22,290 nt of DNA from positions 1 to 22,290 of the forward strand of contig JAFTCU010000272.1 in assembly GCA_017454585.1 (NCBI GenBank), in the 5' to 3' direction. A program made the translations under genes and the position numbers. This document shows, piece by piece, positions 15,330-22,290 of the stretch; the first letter of the stretch is position 1, and each line of letters begins with the position of its first letter. Under the pieces are notes generated by a model that saw only the letters and a program-made list of their open reading frames with translations, ran no database searches and had not been told where the DNA came from. Source of the stretch: Thermoguttaceae bacterium (GTDB lineage: Bacteria > Planctomycetota > Planctomycetia > Pirellulales > Thermoguttaceae).

Positions 15330-15965
15330 TTAGCCTTTGTAGAAGTCGTTAAGGATTTCGACCGCTTTCGCCATGATGGAGGCCGTGTGGCGTTTGCAGC
15401 GTTCACCGACGATCTTCTTCTGCTCGTCCGTGGCGGCGCTCATCCAGGCTTTTCCCATGACGGCGCAGGTGATCCCGCCGGCCTTCACTTTCAGGAAATC
15501 CGGGTACTTGTCGTCGGCCGGGACGAACGTCGGAAGCTCGGTTTCGGCAGCCCAGTCTGCCAGTTGCTTCGCCAGAGCCGGAATTTCGGCGTAGTCATCC
15601 ACGAAGCAGCTCATGAACAGAATGGCGCCGTTCAGCGCGCCACAGATCTCTTTCAGCTTGGCGCATCCGGAACGGCCGTAGCGGAAAGCGAAGAACGGGA
15701 AGTTCTGGGCCGCGGCTTTGTCGTTCGGGCAGGTGGTCGTTTCGGCAAAGACGGAAATGGCGCCTTTGACCGCGCCGTACATGCAGCCGTTCGCGCCGAA
15801 AGCGTCGTAGGCGGCCTGAGCGACTTTGGTGGGGTCGAGTTTCACGTACTTCCAGCACTTTTCCGGAGCGGCTTCGGCAGCGGCGGCAACATCAGCCATG
15901 AAGCCGGCCATGGCGAGACCAAAACCGCCAGCGAGGGCAGAACGACGGGAAATTTTCGTATTCAT
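15330..15965 (-). CDS. Tat-exported C_GCAxxG_C_C-type redox protein
   Basis: ATG at 15965 is chosen because AAGGAA lies 7-9 nt upstream and the protein then starts MNTKISRRSALAGGFGLAMAG, a twin-arginine signal; the longer open frame from 16028 lacks this logic. The mature part (211 residues in total) carries GANGCMYGAVKGAISV, then GRSGCAKLKEICGALNGAILFM, which fit the conserved Cys/GCA and CGAxxGA parts of the C_GCAxxG_C_C family. Further cysteines occur at EKCWKY, TTTCPND, MSCFVDD, GGITCAVMG and GERCKRH. There is no CxxCH, so it is not a c-type cytochrome. Tat export suggests a metal or other cofactor is inserted before export. It lies upstream of the glycyl radical enzyme gene and divergent from the PEP-CTERM gene. 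Function is unknown; a redox role is inferred from the family. Confidence 0.75.
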   Translation of the reverse strand: MNTKISRRSALAGGFGLAMAGFMADVAAAAEAAPEKCWKYVKLDPTKVAQAAYDAFGANGCMYGAVKGAISVFAETTTCPNDKAAAQNFPFFAFRYGRSGCAKLKEICGALNGAILFMSCFVDDYAEIPALAKQLADWAAETELPTFVPADDKYPDFLKVKAGGITCAVMGKAWMSAATDEQKKIVGERCKRHTASIMAKAVEILNDFYKG

Positions 15966-16034
15966 GATGTATTCCTTTAGTTGAGTGAGGTTGAATTTTG
16001 CCAAACGACGACCGTTTGGTGAGTACAAACGTTC

Positions 16035-16062
16035 ATTTTACCCCTTTCCCTCCGGAAATCAA
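16035..16062 (-). promoter_or_regulatory. promoter for the C_GCAxxG_C_C gene
   Basis: Minus-strand TTGATT (16062-16057), 16-nt spacer, TAAAAT (16040-16035), giving a leader of about 60 nt before the ATG at 15965. Confidence 0.45.
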
Positions 16063-16123
16063 GGGGCGGGGAAATAAATTTTAACTATTTTCAAAATTTT
16101 GACTGAAATTTTAATTTTTTTTG

Positions 16124-16151
16124 TTGACTTTTAAAAGGACTGACGTAAAAT
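16124..16151 (+). promoter_or_regulatory. promoter for the PEP-CTERM/LamG gene
   Basis: TTGACT (16124-16129), 16-nt spacer, TAAAAT (16146-16151). The start site would be near 16158. The leader (about 78 nt) contains the solo copy of the 23-bp repeat at 16196-16218. Confidence 0.55.
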
Positions 16152-16195
16152 AAATATTAAGAATAAATGTCTTTCCTAATGGGAGAGAATACGTA

Positions 16196-16218
16196 CCCCC
16201 TTTCAGGTGGGCCTTTAA
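16196..16218 (+). repeat. solo 23-bp repeat copy in the leader of the PEP-CTERM gene
   Basis: Identical over 23 bp to 18186-18208, the right end of the structured element after the gene. Its core is TTTCAGGTGGGCCTTTAA. The two copies flank the PEP-CTERM gene as direct repeats 1990 bp apart. Confidence 0.9.
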
Positions 16219-16235
16219 AACCTTTTTTACCTTTA

Positions 16236-18089
16236 ATGACTAAAATGTTTCACCGCTGCTTTTTCGTTTTATTCCTCGCCTTGATCTGCTCCGCATTTGT
16301 GGCCGCGCAGGAGCCGAAGGTCCACATCACGTTCAACGACGATTCCATCGTGAACCTCGGCACCGCTACGGTCTCAGGCCTTTCGTTCTATGACCAGGAG
16401 GGCGACGCCCCGGTTTACGTCTCCACCGGCATCGGCAACATGAAGGCGATCAAGCTCGACGGCACGAACTACGTCTCGACCGACACGTCGACCACCGCGT
16501 TCAACATCGAAGGCGCGAAGCCCAAAACCGTCCTGGCCATCATCAAGAGCGACCAAACGGGAAACTACTCCCTCTGGACGGTCGGGAATACGGCCGACTA
16601 CCAGGATTTCACGATCAAAGTCAACGGCGCGGACGTGCTCATGGGTCAGCACTGGAATGGCGACTACAACACGACGGCCCCGTACCCGACGACGTACGAT
16701 TGGGCGCTCGTGGCCCTGACCTACGACGGCACGACCTCCCACATTTACTACAACGGCATCGAGACCGGCTCCAACACGGTCGCCCTGAACACCGGCACGG
16801 GCAATTTAAGGGTCGGCTTCTGGAACGCGCTGGCGAACTCCTACCGGGGCGGGATCGCTGATTTCCAGATTTACGACACGGCGCTCACTGGGAATCAGAT
16901 CAAGGGCATGACGCGGGACTATGGCGGGATGCTCCTCACCTTCAACAGCAGTCAGGAACTGGTCGGCGTGAATGGCGGCGCCGACGGCTGGATCGCCTCC
17001 AACGGCAAGCAGATGTTCACCACCCAAAGAAGCGGAAGCGTGGGCAACCTGGCCACAAACCTGAACAAAACGACAAACGTCTATAACCAGAGCAACGACA
17101 CGTTCACGGGTGTTCTTTGGGGCGAAGCGTTCGTCGTGGCCGATGACTCCAAGTCTTTGACCATCCAGATCAGCGGCGGCGGCTTGCGCAACAGCGACGA
17201 CACGGCCGACCATTTTGTGGCTCCCACGACTGAAATCGGGCCGGCCAACATCCAGTCCTTCGCCAACGTCGCGGGTTTCGCCCTTTACGATGCAACGCAG
17301 GGGAAATTCCTGATCGACTCCTACCGCTGCACATCTCACGACCAGAATGAAAGCGCTTACGAAACCAAAACGATTGACCTTGCAGGCCTGACCGGGCACC
17401 TCATCGTTCCGACGGTCGTGGACTTTGCCACCACGTCCTGGGGCATGACCGCGCTGAAAAACGTTTTCCTCCCGCTCGGCACGGCCGAAGCAAATACCTG
17501 GCTCGCCACGAGCGTCACCGGTTCCTGGACCTTCGACACCCAGGAGGAATTTGAGTCCAAATGGTTCGAGGTGGACGCGAGCGGCAATCGGCTGGACACC
17601 ATCACGAATTTCCGCCTCGGCGCTCCGGGGACATGCAACGGGTACGTCGGCAGCAATTTCATGACCGCGAACGGCTCCTCGTGGGACACGACGACAGGCA
17701 CGCTCCGCAGTGAACCGTTCAAGATCAACGGCGACGTGATCGAATTCCTCATCGACGGCGGCGCGGCGGCGCTGAACACCGGCAATAACGTTGAGTTCCA
17801 GCTTTGGGTCGATCAGGAAGGGAACGACACGTACGAGAAGATCTTCACCGCTAACCGTTCCACCTCGGACAACGCGTTCGAGTTCCAGCTCTGGAACGTC
17901 TCCGACCTGAAGGGGATGAACGCCTACTTCCAGGTTTACGACAATCGAAACACGAACTGGGGCTGGGTCGGGCTGGATAACATTCAGATGATCTCGTTCC
18001 ACTACGTCCCGGAACCGGCGACGTGGCTGCTCCTGCTCGGCGGTCTGTTCGGTCTGGGAGTCGTGAGACATAAAAAAAGCCTCCCATGA
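16236..18089 (+). CDS. exported LamG-domain protein with C-terminal PEP-CTERM sorting signal
   Basis: ATG 16236 gives 617 residues beginning MTKMFHRCFFVLFLALICSAFVAAQ, a good signal peptide. A second ATG lies at 16245, and the frame is open back to 16167, but that extension is not signal-like and reads through the repeat. Neither start has a Shine-Dalgarno. Residues about 28-225 form a LamG/concanavalin-like domain (HITFNDDS, AIKLDGTNYVS, WALVALTYDGTTSHIYYNG, RGGIADFQIYDTAL). A Gly/Asn/Thr-rich middle follows, then a second jelly-roll-like stretch (about 440-580). The tail VPEPATWLLLLGGLFGLGVVRHKK is a complete PEP-CTERM signal, so the protein should be cleaved and sorted by an exosortase; none is in the window. 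Extracellular glycan binding or matrix association is inferred. The last codons and the stop lie inside the repeat element at 18079-18208. Confidence 0.88.
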   Translation: MTKMFHRCFFVLFLALICSAFVAAQEPKVHITFNDDSIVNLGTATVSGLSFYDQEGDAPVYVSTGIGNMKAIKLDGTNYVSTDTSTTAFNIEGAKPKTVLAIIKSDQTGNYSLWTVGNTADYQDFTIKVNGADVLMGQHWNGDYNTTAPYPTTYDWALVALTYDGTTSHIYYNGIETGSNTVALNTGTGNLRVGFWNALANSYRGGIADFQIYDTALTGNQIKGMTRDYGGMLLTFNSSQELVGVNGGADGWIASNGKQMFTTQRSGSVGNLATNLNKTTNVYNQSNDTFTGVLWGEAFVVADDSKSLTIQISGGGLRNSDDTADHFVAPTTEIGPANIQSFANVAGFALYDATQGKFLIDSYRCTSHDQNESAYETKTIDLAGLTGHLIVPTVVDFATTSWGMTALKNVFLPLGTAEANTWLATSVTGSWTFDTQEEFESKWFEVDASGNRLDTITNFRLGAPGTCNGYVGSNFMTANGSSWDTTTGTLRSEPFKINGDVIEFLIDGGAAALNTGNNVEFQLWVDQEGNDTYEKIFTANRSTSDNAFEFQLWNVSDLKGMNAYFQVYDNRNTNWGWVGLDNIQMISFHYVPEPATWLLLLGGLFGLGVVRHKKSLP

Positions 18090-18208
18090 AAGGGGAGGGG
18101 GACCGCCAAAGGCGGTGGAGGGGTTCGGAAACTGGGGGAAACCCGTCCCGTTTCCTGAACCCCCAGCCTCGCTGCGCTCGGCAGCCCCCCTTTCAGGTGG
18201 GCCTTTAA
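18079..18208. repeat. highly structured, MITE/REP-like palindromic element overlapping the PEP-CTERM stop codon
   Basis: Near-inverted ends lie at 18079-18095 and 18187-18202 and share TGAAAGGGG and GCC exactly. Inside are ACCGCC-AAA-GGCGGT (18102-18116), a 13-bp stem with one bulge between 18120-18132 and 18150-18163, and a GCTG/CAGC dyad close to 18171-18185. It has no coding content. The right end is repeated at 16196-16218. Confidence 0.75.
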
Positions 18209-18258
18209 TATTTTTTGATAATTCACTCTGATTTTAACCCCTAACCCCCACAAAAACC

Positions 18259-19257
18259 ATGCGCCGTTCAGCTTTCACCCTCGTTGAGCTTTTGGTCGTC
18301 ATCGCCATCATTGGAATGCTCGTCGGTCTGCTTCTCCCGGCTGTACAGCAGGCACGTGAAGCCGCCCGTCAGATGCAGTGCAGCAACAACCTGAAGAATA
18401 TCGCTCTCGGCGCGATGAACCACGAGTCCAACGTCAAGATTTATCCCGCCGGTGGGTGGTACTACTACTGGAAAGGGGACCCGGATCTCGGTTTCGGGCA
18501 CTTGCAGCCCGGGAGCTGGGCGTACTCGCTTCTGCCGTTTATCGAGCAGAACGCGCTTTTCCAGCTCGGGACGGATGGAGATCCTACGCAAATTTCCGCG
18601 ACCCAGAGACAAGGGACGAAACTCCGTTGCCAAACGCCGCTCCCGATTTTTTACTGCCCCTCGCGCCGCGCATCAAAACTTTACCTTGTCCGTGACTTCG
18701 GCAAAGACTGCGACTCGCTCGATAATCAGCAAGGGGTCAAAGGAGATTATGCCGCTTCTTTCGGTTCCAACAGCGGTGGTTTCAATAATGGCGCGAACCA
18801 GAGCACGAACACCTCATGGGAAGCCAGCCTGGCCTGCGGAAGAAACCGGACCTGGAAAGACCCGAAAGCGAACGGCGTTTCGTACGACTACGGGGCCGCA
18901 TCCGTCGGGGAAATTCGGGACGGAACCTCGAACACCTATCTCGTTGGCGAGAAGTATCTCGCGCCGGAGGCTTACGACTCAACCGCTTCGACTTTCTGCT
19001 ACACGGATGACGTGACCGTTTATGCCGGTTGCGACGGCGATAATATGCGCATCGCAGTCAAAGACACGCGTATGCCGCTTCAGGACCGGACTGGCTACGA
19101 CATTGGTTCCCCGACCCGATTTGGAAGCTGCCATGCCGGCACCTTCGGAATGAGTATGTGTGACGGCTCTGTTCAGAGAATTTCTTACTCGATCGACGGT
19201 GAGACCCACGAGTGTCTGGCCAACCGCGCCGACGGTAAACCTGTTACGATTCCGTAA
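18259..19257 (+). CDS. DUF1559 protein with prepilin-type N-terminus (second copy)
   Basis: A 332-residue protein. The N-terminus MRRSAFTLVELLVVIAIIGMLVGLLLPAVQQAREAARQMQC is the prepilin-like signal. The residue before the FTLVE cleavage point is Ala rather than the usual Gly (compare KKGFTLVE in the other DUF1559 protein in this window). The DUF1559 domain continues with CSNNLKNIALGAMNHES, FYCPSRR, VGEIRDGTSNTYLVGEKYL and a textbook C-terminal H-x9-DG motif (CHAGTFGMSMCDGSVQRISYSIDG). No Shine-Dalgarno is seen before the ATG; the upstream 15 nt are C/A-rich. It lies 169 nt after the PEP-CTERM gene on the same strand with the structured element between. A surface or pseudopilin-like role is inferred from the family. 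Confidence 0.93.
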   Translation: MRRSAFTLVELLVVIAIIGMLVGLLLPAVQQAREAARQMQCSNNLKNIALGAMNHESNVKIYPAGGWYYYWKGDPDLGFGHLQPGSWAYSLLPFIEQNALFQLGTDGDPTQISATQRQGTKLRCQTPLPIFYCPSRRASKLYLVRDFGKDCDSLDNQQGVKGDYAASFGSNSGGFNNGANQSTNTSWEASLACGRNRTWKDPKANGVSYDYGAASVGEIRDGTSNTYLVGEKYLAPEAYDSTASTFCYTDDVTVYAGCDGDNMRIAVKDTRMPLQDRTGYDIGSPTRFGSCHAGTFGMSMCDGSVQRISYSIDGETHECLANRADGKPVTIP

Positions 19258-19267
19258 ACTTGCGGGG

Positions 19268-19286
19268 ACGACGTTTCCAGCGTCGT
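19268..19286. terminator. weak stem-loop after the second DUF1559 gene
   Basis: ACGACG (19268-19273) and CGTCGT (19281-19286) pair around 7 nt, 10 nt after the stop. Only a short T-run follows, so termination is uncertain. Confidence 0.3.
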
Positions 19287-19340
19287 TTCATCTGGAGTGC
19301 GGTGATACAGTCGCGCCAGCGACATTCACCGCTTTCCCTT

Positions 19341-19478
19341 GCGGCAATACAGCCACGAAGAGGCATTTGCCGCTAATCTGCTCTTGATTTTTCCCCCGTG
19401 AAAATCTTTTTTCATCACCACATCTTTTGATCGTTAAGTGAAAGCGGCAAATGAAGCCTGCAGCTTCTGTATTGCCGC
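19341..19478. repeat. two oppositely oriented copies of a ~35-bp palindromic repeat
   Basis: Copy 1 spans 19341-19373 and copy 2 spans 19444-19478. Each is bounded by GCGGCAA and TTGCCGC. Copy 2 also has an inner GAAGC/GCTTC dyad. The reverse complement of copy 2 matches copy 1 at GCGGCAATACAG and ATTTGCCGCT. They occupy the 392-nt gap between the second DUF1559 gene and the porin; no convincing gene lies in that gap. Confidence 0.75.
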
Positions 19479-19594
19479 ACTCCCAAATTCACACCTGGCT
19501 GAACCTTTTGCCGGAAAATTCTGCATAATCGAAAAATTTTCACAAATCGTTAAATTTTACCTAAACCACACGACCGTTACAACCGATAGATTTA

Positions 19595-19610
19595 CTATCC
19601 GAGAGGATAG
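19595..19610 (+). promoter_or_regulatory. 6-bp dyad CTATCC-GAGA-GGATAG in the porin leader
   Basis: A perfect inverted repeat with a 4-nt centre, 39 nt before the porin ATG. It could be an operator or a small leader hairpin. A weak promoter candidate (TTCACA 19539-19544, 17 nt, TAAACC 19562-19567) lies upstream of it. Confidence 0.35.
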
Positions 19611-19649
19611 AAGTGTGTATCGTGTAATTTAGTTACAAAGGAAACGGTC

Positions 19650-21227
19650 ATGATTAACGATTTTTTCAAACCGTACCGAATTTTTGGGAACGCGGCAGTT
19701 CTTACTGCGTTGTTTTTCTGCGGTCTCGCGCAGGCTCAAAACAACATTCCGGATTCCATCCAGCTCAATGACGAGATTCCGGCCTACAGCCGTTTTTCCT
19801 CGCCGTCCGCTCAGATCACTCAGGTCCAGTACCAGGAAGCGGTCTCAGCGCCGGTGCCAAACGGTCAACCGCAGGCGGCCTCCCCAATGTCCTATCCAAA
19901 TGCTCCCGTTCAAGGCACCCCGGCTTACACGCCTGACGGAGCGGCTCCCGTGATGGGTACGGCCCCGATCATGGACGGCGCGGTGATGGAAACTTCCTGC
20001 GATGGTCTTTTCCTTGGGGATTTCTGCGAGCCGGTTTGCCAGCCGAGCTGCGGCGGAATTCTGGGCCCCGGCTGCCTGTTCGTTGAAGGCTGGGTCGATC
20101 AGGGGTTCAACGTGAACAGTAACAAAAAGACTTCTTCCAACCTCCCAATGGCCACCGACGACTATGAAGGTTACCAGCTCAATCAGCTTTACCTTTCCTT
20201 CGGCCGCCGCGTCATTAAAGCGGATCAGTGGTCCCTGGGTGGTCAAATCGACCTCATGTACGGTACAGATTACTACTACATGACCTCAACAGGTTTGGAA
20301 ACTACGACCGAAAACCTGCCGCACATCAACGGCCAGGAATACGATCAGGCCGAATACCGAGCCAATTATTCCAAATACGGAATGGCCATTCCGCAGTTCT
20401 TCGCGGAAATCTACGTCCCGCTTTTGAACGGTGTCGATGTGAAACTCGGCCATTTCAATTCCATCATGGGTTTTGAATCCAATCAGGCGACGCAGAACTT
20501 CTTCTACTCCCGCTCCTACCAGAGCGTTTACGGCTTGCCGACGAGCATGACTGGTGTGATCACCGACTGGAAAATCGGTCAGTGCTTTAGCATCATCGCA
20601 GGCGGCGTGAATGAATGGAACGCGTTCTGCACCTCCGGGGATGAGAACTTCTCCTTCATCGTCGGTGCCACCTACGAAAACCTGTGCGGAAACTTCGCGG
20701 TTTCAGCCCTCGTAATGAACGGCAAACAGCGCGGAGCCACCTTCATGCCCTACGGTTACCCCGAAGATGCATACGACACGACACTCTTCAACCTGATCCT
20801 GAAGTACAAATTCACCGATCGCCTCGCCTATGTCGGCGAATTCACCTACGGCAATAACGACGCTCCCGTCGTCACGTGGGACGGTGATGAATTTCAGGGC
20901 CGCAACTGGTACGGGTTCAGCAATTACCTGTTCTACGTCGTGAACGAGCACGTGACCTTTGGCGCCCGCTTCGAGTGGTTCCAGGACAAAGAAAACACTG
21001 TGCTGACCGGCGGAAACCGCGTAACCGTCCAAAATACGCCCGCCAATTACTTCGCCTGGAGCTTCGGCGTGAACTGGGAACCCTTCACCTGGCTGAACAT
21101 TCGCCCGGAAGTGCGCTGGGATTACTCCGACCTGGAGATCGAAGGCGTGCCGAATGGCTACGCGTTTGACAATGGAACGTCCAAAACGCAGTTTACTTTC
21201 GGACTCGACGCGATCGTGAAATTCTGA
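19650..21227 (+). CDS. OmpL-like beta-barrel porin (BBP2 type)
   Basis: A 525-residue protein preceded by AAAGGAAAC about 6 nt before the ATG. The signal peptide MINDFFKPYRIFGNAAVLTALFFCGLAQAQ is cleaved near residue 30. A Pro/Ala/Met-rich stretch (about 45-110) is followed by a short Cys-rich segment (SCDGLFLGDFCEPVCQPSCG, about 115-134), which may form disulfides in the periplasm. From about 145 the sequence alternates aromatic and polar residues as beta strands (GWVDQGFN, LNQLYLSFGRRV, GQIDLMYGTDYYYM, FFAEIYVPLLNGVDVKLGHF, FGARFEWF, FAWSFGVNWEPFTWLNIRPEVRWDYS) and ends in FGLDAIVKF with C-terminal Phe, as in outer-membrane barrels. This is the common planctomycete porin type. It probably allows diffusion of small solutes. 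A strong terminator follows. Confidence 0.88.
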   Translation: MINDFFKPYRIFGNAAVLTALFFCGLAQAQNNIPDSIQLNDEIPAYSRFSSPSAQITQVQYQEAVSAPVPNGQPQAASPMSYPNAPVQGTPAYTPDGAAPVMGTAPIMDGAVMETSCDGLFLGDFCEPVCQPSCGGILGPGCLFVEGWVDQGFNVNSNKKTSSNLPMATDDYEGYQLNQLYLSFGRRVIKADQWSLGGQIDLMYGTDYYYMTSTGLETTTENLPHINGQEYDQAEYRANYSKYGMAIPQFFAEIYVPLLNGVDVKLGHFNSIMGFESNQATQNFFYSRSYQSVYGLPTSMTGVITDWKIGQCFSIIAGGVNEWNAFCTSGDENFSFIVGATYENLCGNFAVSALVMNGKQRGATFMPYGYPEDAYDTTLFNLILKYKFTDRLAYVGEFTYGNNDAPVVTWDGDEFQGRNWYGFSNYLFYVVNEHVTFGARFEWFQDKENTVLTGGNRVTVQNTPANYFAWSFGVNWEPFTWLNIRPEVRWDYSDLEIEGVPNGYAFDNGTSKTQFTFGLDAIVKF

Positions 21228-21261
21228 TGTAACACAAGAAACGAAACACACTTCTGAGAAT

Positions 21262-21291
21262 GGCCCGTGAGAAATCGCGGGCCGTTTTTTT
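21262..21291 (+). terminator. intrinsic terminator of the porin gene
   Basis: GGCCCG (21262-21267) pairs with CGGGCC (21278-21283) and is followed by G and seven T residues (21285-21291), 34 nt after the stop. Confidence 0.88.
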
Positions 21292-21300
21292 ATGGGAAAA

Positions 21301-21553
21301 TGGAAGGCGGTAATGGAGGCCGAAGGCCGGAATTACGCGCAAATTGGAAGGCGGTAATGGAGGCCAGAGGCCGGAATTACGCGCAAATTGGAAGGCGGTA
21401 ATGGAGGCCGAAGGCCGGAATTACGCGCAAATTGGAAGGCGGTAATGGAGGCGCGTAATTCCGCGCTACGCGCTTCATTACCGCCTTCCGTTCGTCCGTC
21501 GTGATTTAAGCCGGCGCGTAATTTCGGCCTCCGGCCTCCATTACCGCCTTCCA
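21301..21553. repeat. array of 44-bp repeats: three direct copies, a partial, and inverted copies
   Basis: Units at 21301-21344, 21345-21388 and 21389-21432 are identical except around the GGCCGAAGGCC / GGCCAGAGGCC core. A fourth begins at 21433 but switches after 20 bp into an inverted copy: 21434-21447 is the exact complement of 21476-21489, with an inner GCGCGTA/TACGCGC stem. A near-full inverted copy occupies 21514-21553, ending 4 bp from the asd stop codon. There are no spacers and no ORF. The array lies between convergent porin and asd genes. Confidence 0.95.
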
Positions 21554-21557
21554 GTTC

Positions 21558-22290
21558 TCAACCAAACATTTTCTTCGCGAGAAGCTCGGCGATCTGGACG
21601 GCGTTCGTCGCGGCGCCTTTGCGCAAATTGTCGCTCACGCACCAGAACGTCAGGCCGTTTTCACGGGAAACGTCTTCACGAATGCGGCCGATGTACGTAT
21701 CGTTGCTTCCCGAACAAATGCTCGGCATCGGGTAAACGTGATTCGCAAGATCGTCCATGACGACCAGCCCGGGCGTGTTCTTCCAGAGCTCGATCGCCTG
21801 TTCACGCGTGATTTTCTTTTCCGTCTCGACCGTCACCACTTCGCTGTGGCAGTTTTCGACCGGAACACGGACACACGTCGCGGAGATCTTGATCGAATCG
21901 TCACCGAGCATTTTCCACGTCTCGCGGATCATTTTAACTTCTTCGCTCGTGTAGCCCGGGAAATCCTTCGGGTTCTTCGGATTGCCGATCTGCGGGATCA
22001 CGTTGAAAGCGATCGGGTACTGGAAAGTCTTGGCCTGGAACGGCTCACCCGCCAGATGGGCTTTCGAGGATTCCACCAGCTCGCGTTGACCGCCGACACC
22101 GGCGCCGGAAGTGGCCTGGTAGGTCGCGACGTTCACGTGGGTGAGTTTACCAAACGCATGCAGCGGCTGCAGGGCCTGCACCATCTGCGTCGTGGAGCAG
22201 TTCGGGCTGGAAATGATCCCTTTGTGCTTCATGATGTCGTCCGGGTTCACTTCCGGAATGACGAGCGGAACGTCTTCCTTCATCCGGAAA
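21558..22290 (-). CDS. asd: aspartate-semialdehyde dehydrogenase, N-terminal part outside window
   Basis: The frame enters from the window edge; the first visible residues read FRMKEDVPLVIPEVNPDD, matching the AFRM-x4-PLVVPEVN segment of bacterial Asd. About 243 residues remain of a usual 330-345; the NADP-binding N-terminus is missing. The catalytic cysteine lies in SSPNCSTTQM, followed by ATYQATSGAG, FNVIPQIG, VRVPVENCHSEVV and, near the end, DNLRKGAATNAVQIAELL, all diagnostic. The enzyme reduces aspartyl-4-phosphate to aspartate-4-semialdehyde, the branch point to lysine/diaminopimelate, threonine and methionine, in the cytoplasm. The stop is 4 bp from the inverted copy of the 44-bp repeat, which will form part of its 3' end. 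Neighbours upstream are outside the window. Confidence 0.96.
   Translation of the reverse strand, partial: FRMKEDVPLVIPEVNPDDIMKHKGIISSPNCSTTQMVQALQPLHAFGKLTHVNVATYQATSGAGVGGQRELVESSKAHLAGEPFQAKTFQYPIAFNVIPQIGNPKNPKDFPGYTSEEVKMIRETWKMLGDDSIKISATCVRVPVENCHSEVVTVETEKKITREQAIELWKNTPGLVVMDDLANHVYPMPSICSGSNDTYIGRIREDVSRENGLTFWCVSDNLRKGAATNAVQIAELLAKKMFG

Noticed and set aside
15330..15965. Split-Soret or other c-type cytochrome
   Set aside because: The Tat signal and C_GCAxxG_C_C text fit, but no CxxCH heme-binding motif is present.
16806..18071. 421-codon minus-strand open frame opposite the PEP-CTERM gene
   Set aside because: Antisense to a gene with a signal peptide, LamG domain and sorting signal; composition is that of a shadow frame.
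19438..19632. 64-codon frame in the gap before the porin
   Set aside because: It starts inside the palindromic repeat with a GTG, has no ribosome site or domain and reads through repeat sequence.
21301..21553. CRISPR array
   Set aside because: The repeats are directly abutting with no unique spacers, contain inverted copies, and no cas genes are in the window.

Overview
The window looks like a chromosomal piece of a planctomycete, probably an anaerobic Pirellulales-type (Thermoguttaceae-like) lineage. That placement is inference. It rests on two DUF1559 proteins with prepilin-type N-termini, a PEP-CTERM protein with a LamG domain, an OmpL-like (BBP2) porin, a DUF11-repeat exported protein, a Ser/Thr kinase with a C-terminal membrane segment, two twin-arginine proteins, and a glycyl radical enzyme, which requires anoxia. 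No rRNA, tRNA, CRISPR array, insertion sequence or phage gene was seen.

Layout. 1-1396 (minus): an exported endonuclease/exonuclease/phosphatase-fold protein followed by an exported beta-propeller glycosidase-like protein cut by the window edge; they share a near-consensus promoter. 1684-4460 (plus): a 784-residue DUF11-repeat protein, then a 58-residue acidic coiled-coil protein ending in an intrinsic terminator. 4514-5521 (minus): a DUF1559 pseudopilin-like protein. 5746-6846 (plus): a Tat-exported aldo/keto-reductase-like barrel protein behind a TTGACA-17-TACAAT promoter. 6874-7956 (minus): an atypical PAP2-family membrane protein. 8041-11977 (minus): a C-terminally truncated SecA and, 16 nt after its stop codon, a Ser/Thr kinase. 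12417-13067 (plus): a LexA-like protein that seems unable to self-cleave, divergent from secA. 13079-15965 (minus): a Tat-exported C_GCAxxG_C_C-type protein and then the glycyl radical enzyme, separated by a perfect 32-bp inverted repeat. 16236-19257 (plus): the PEP-CTERM/LamG protein and a second DUF1559 protein, with a structured repeat element between them. 19650-21227 (plus): the porin with a strong terminator. 21300-21553: an array of 44-bp direct and inverted repeats. 21558-end (minus): aspartate-semialdehyde dehydrogenase, cut by the window edge.

Most of the genes encode envelope or exported products. Housekeeping content is limited to asd, plus secA in a reduced and possibly paralogous form. 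The parts least explained by ordinary annotation are the truncated SecA/kinase pair next to a divergent non-cleavable LexA-like regulator, the glycyl radical enzyme with no activase nearby, and four different families of structured intergenic repeats between 15.2 and 21.6 kb. I did not find a clear defence system or an obvious multi-gene novel system.
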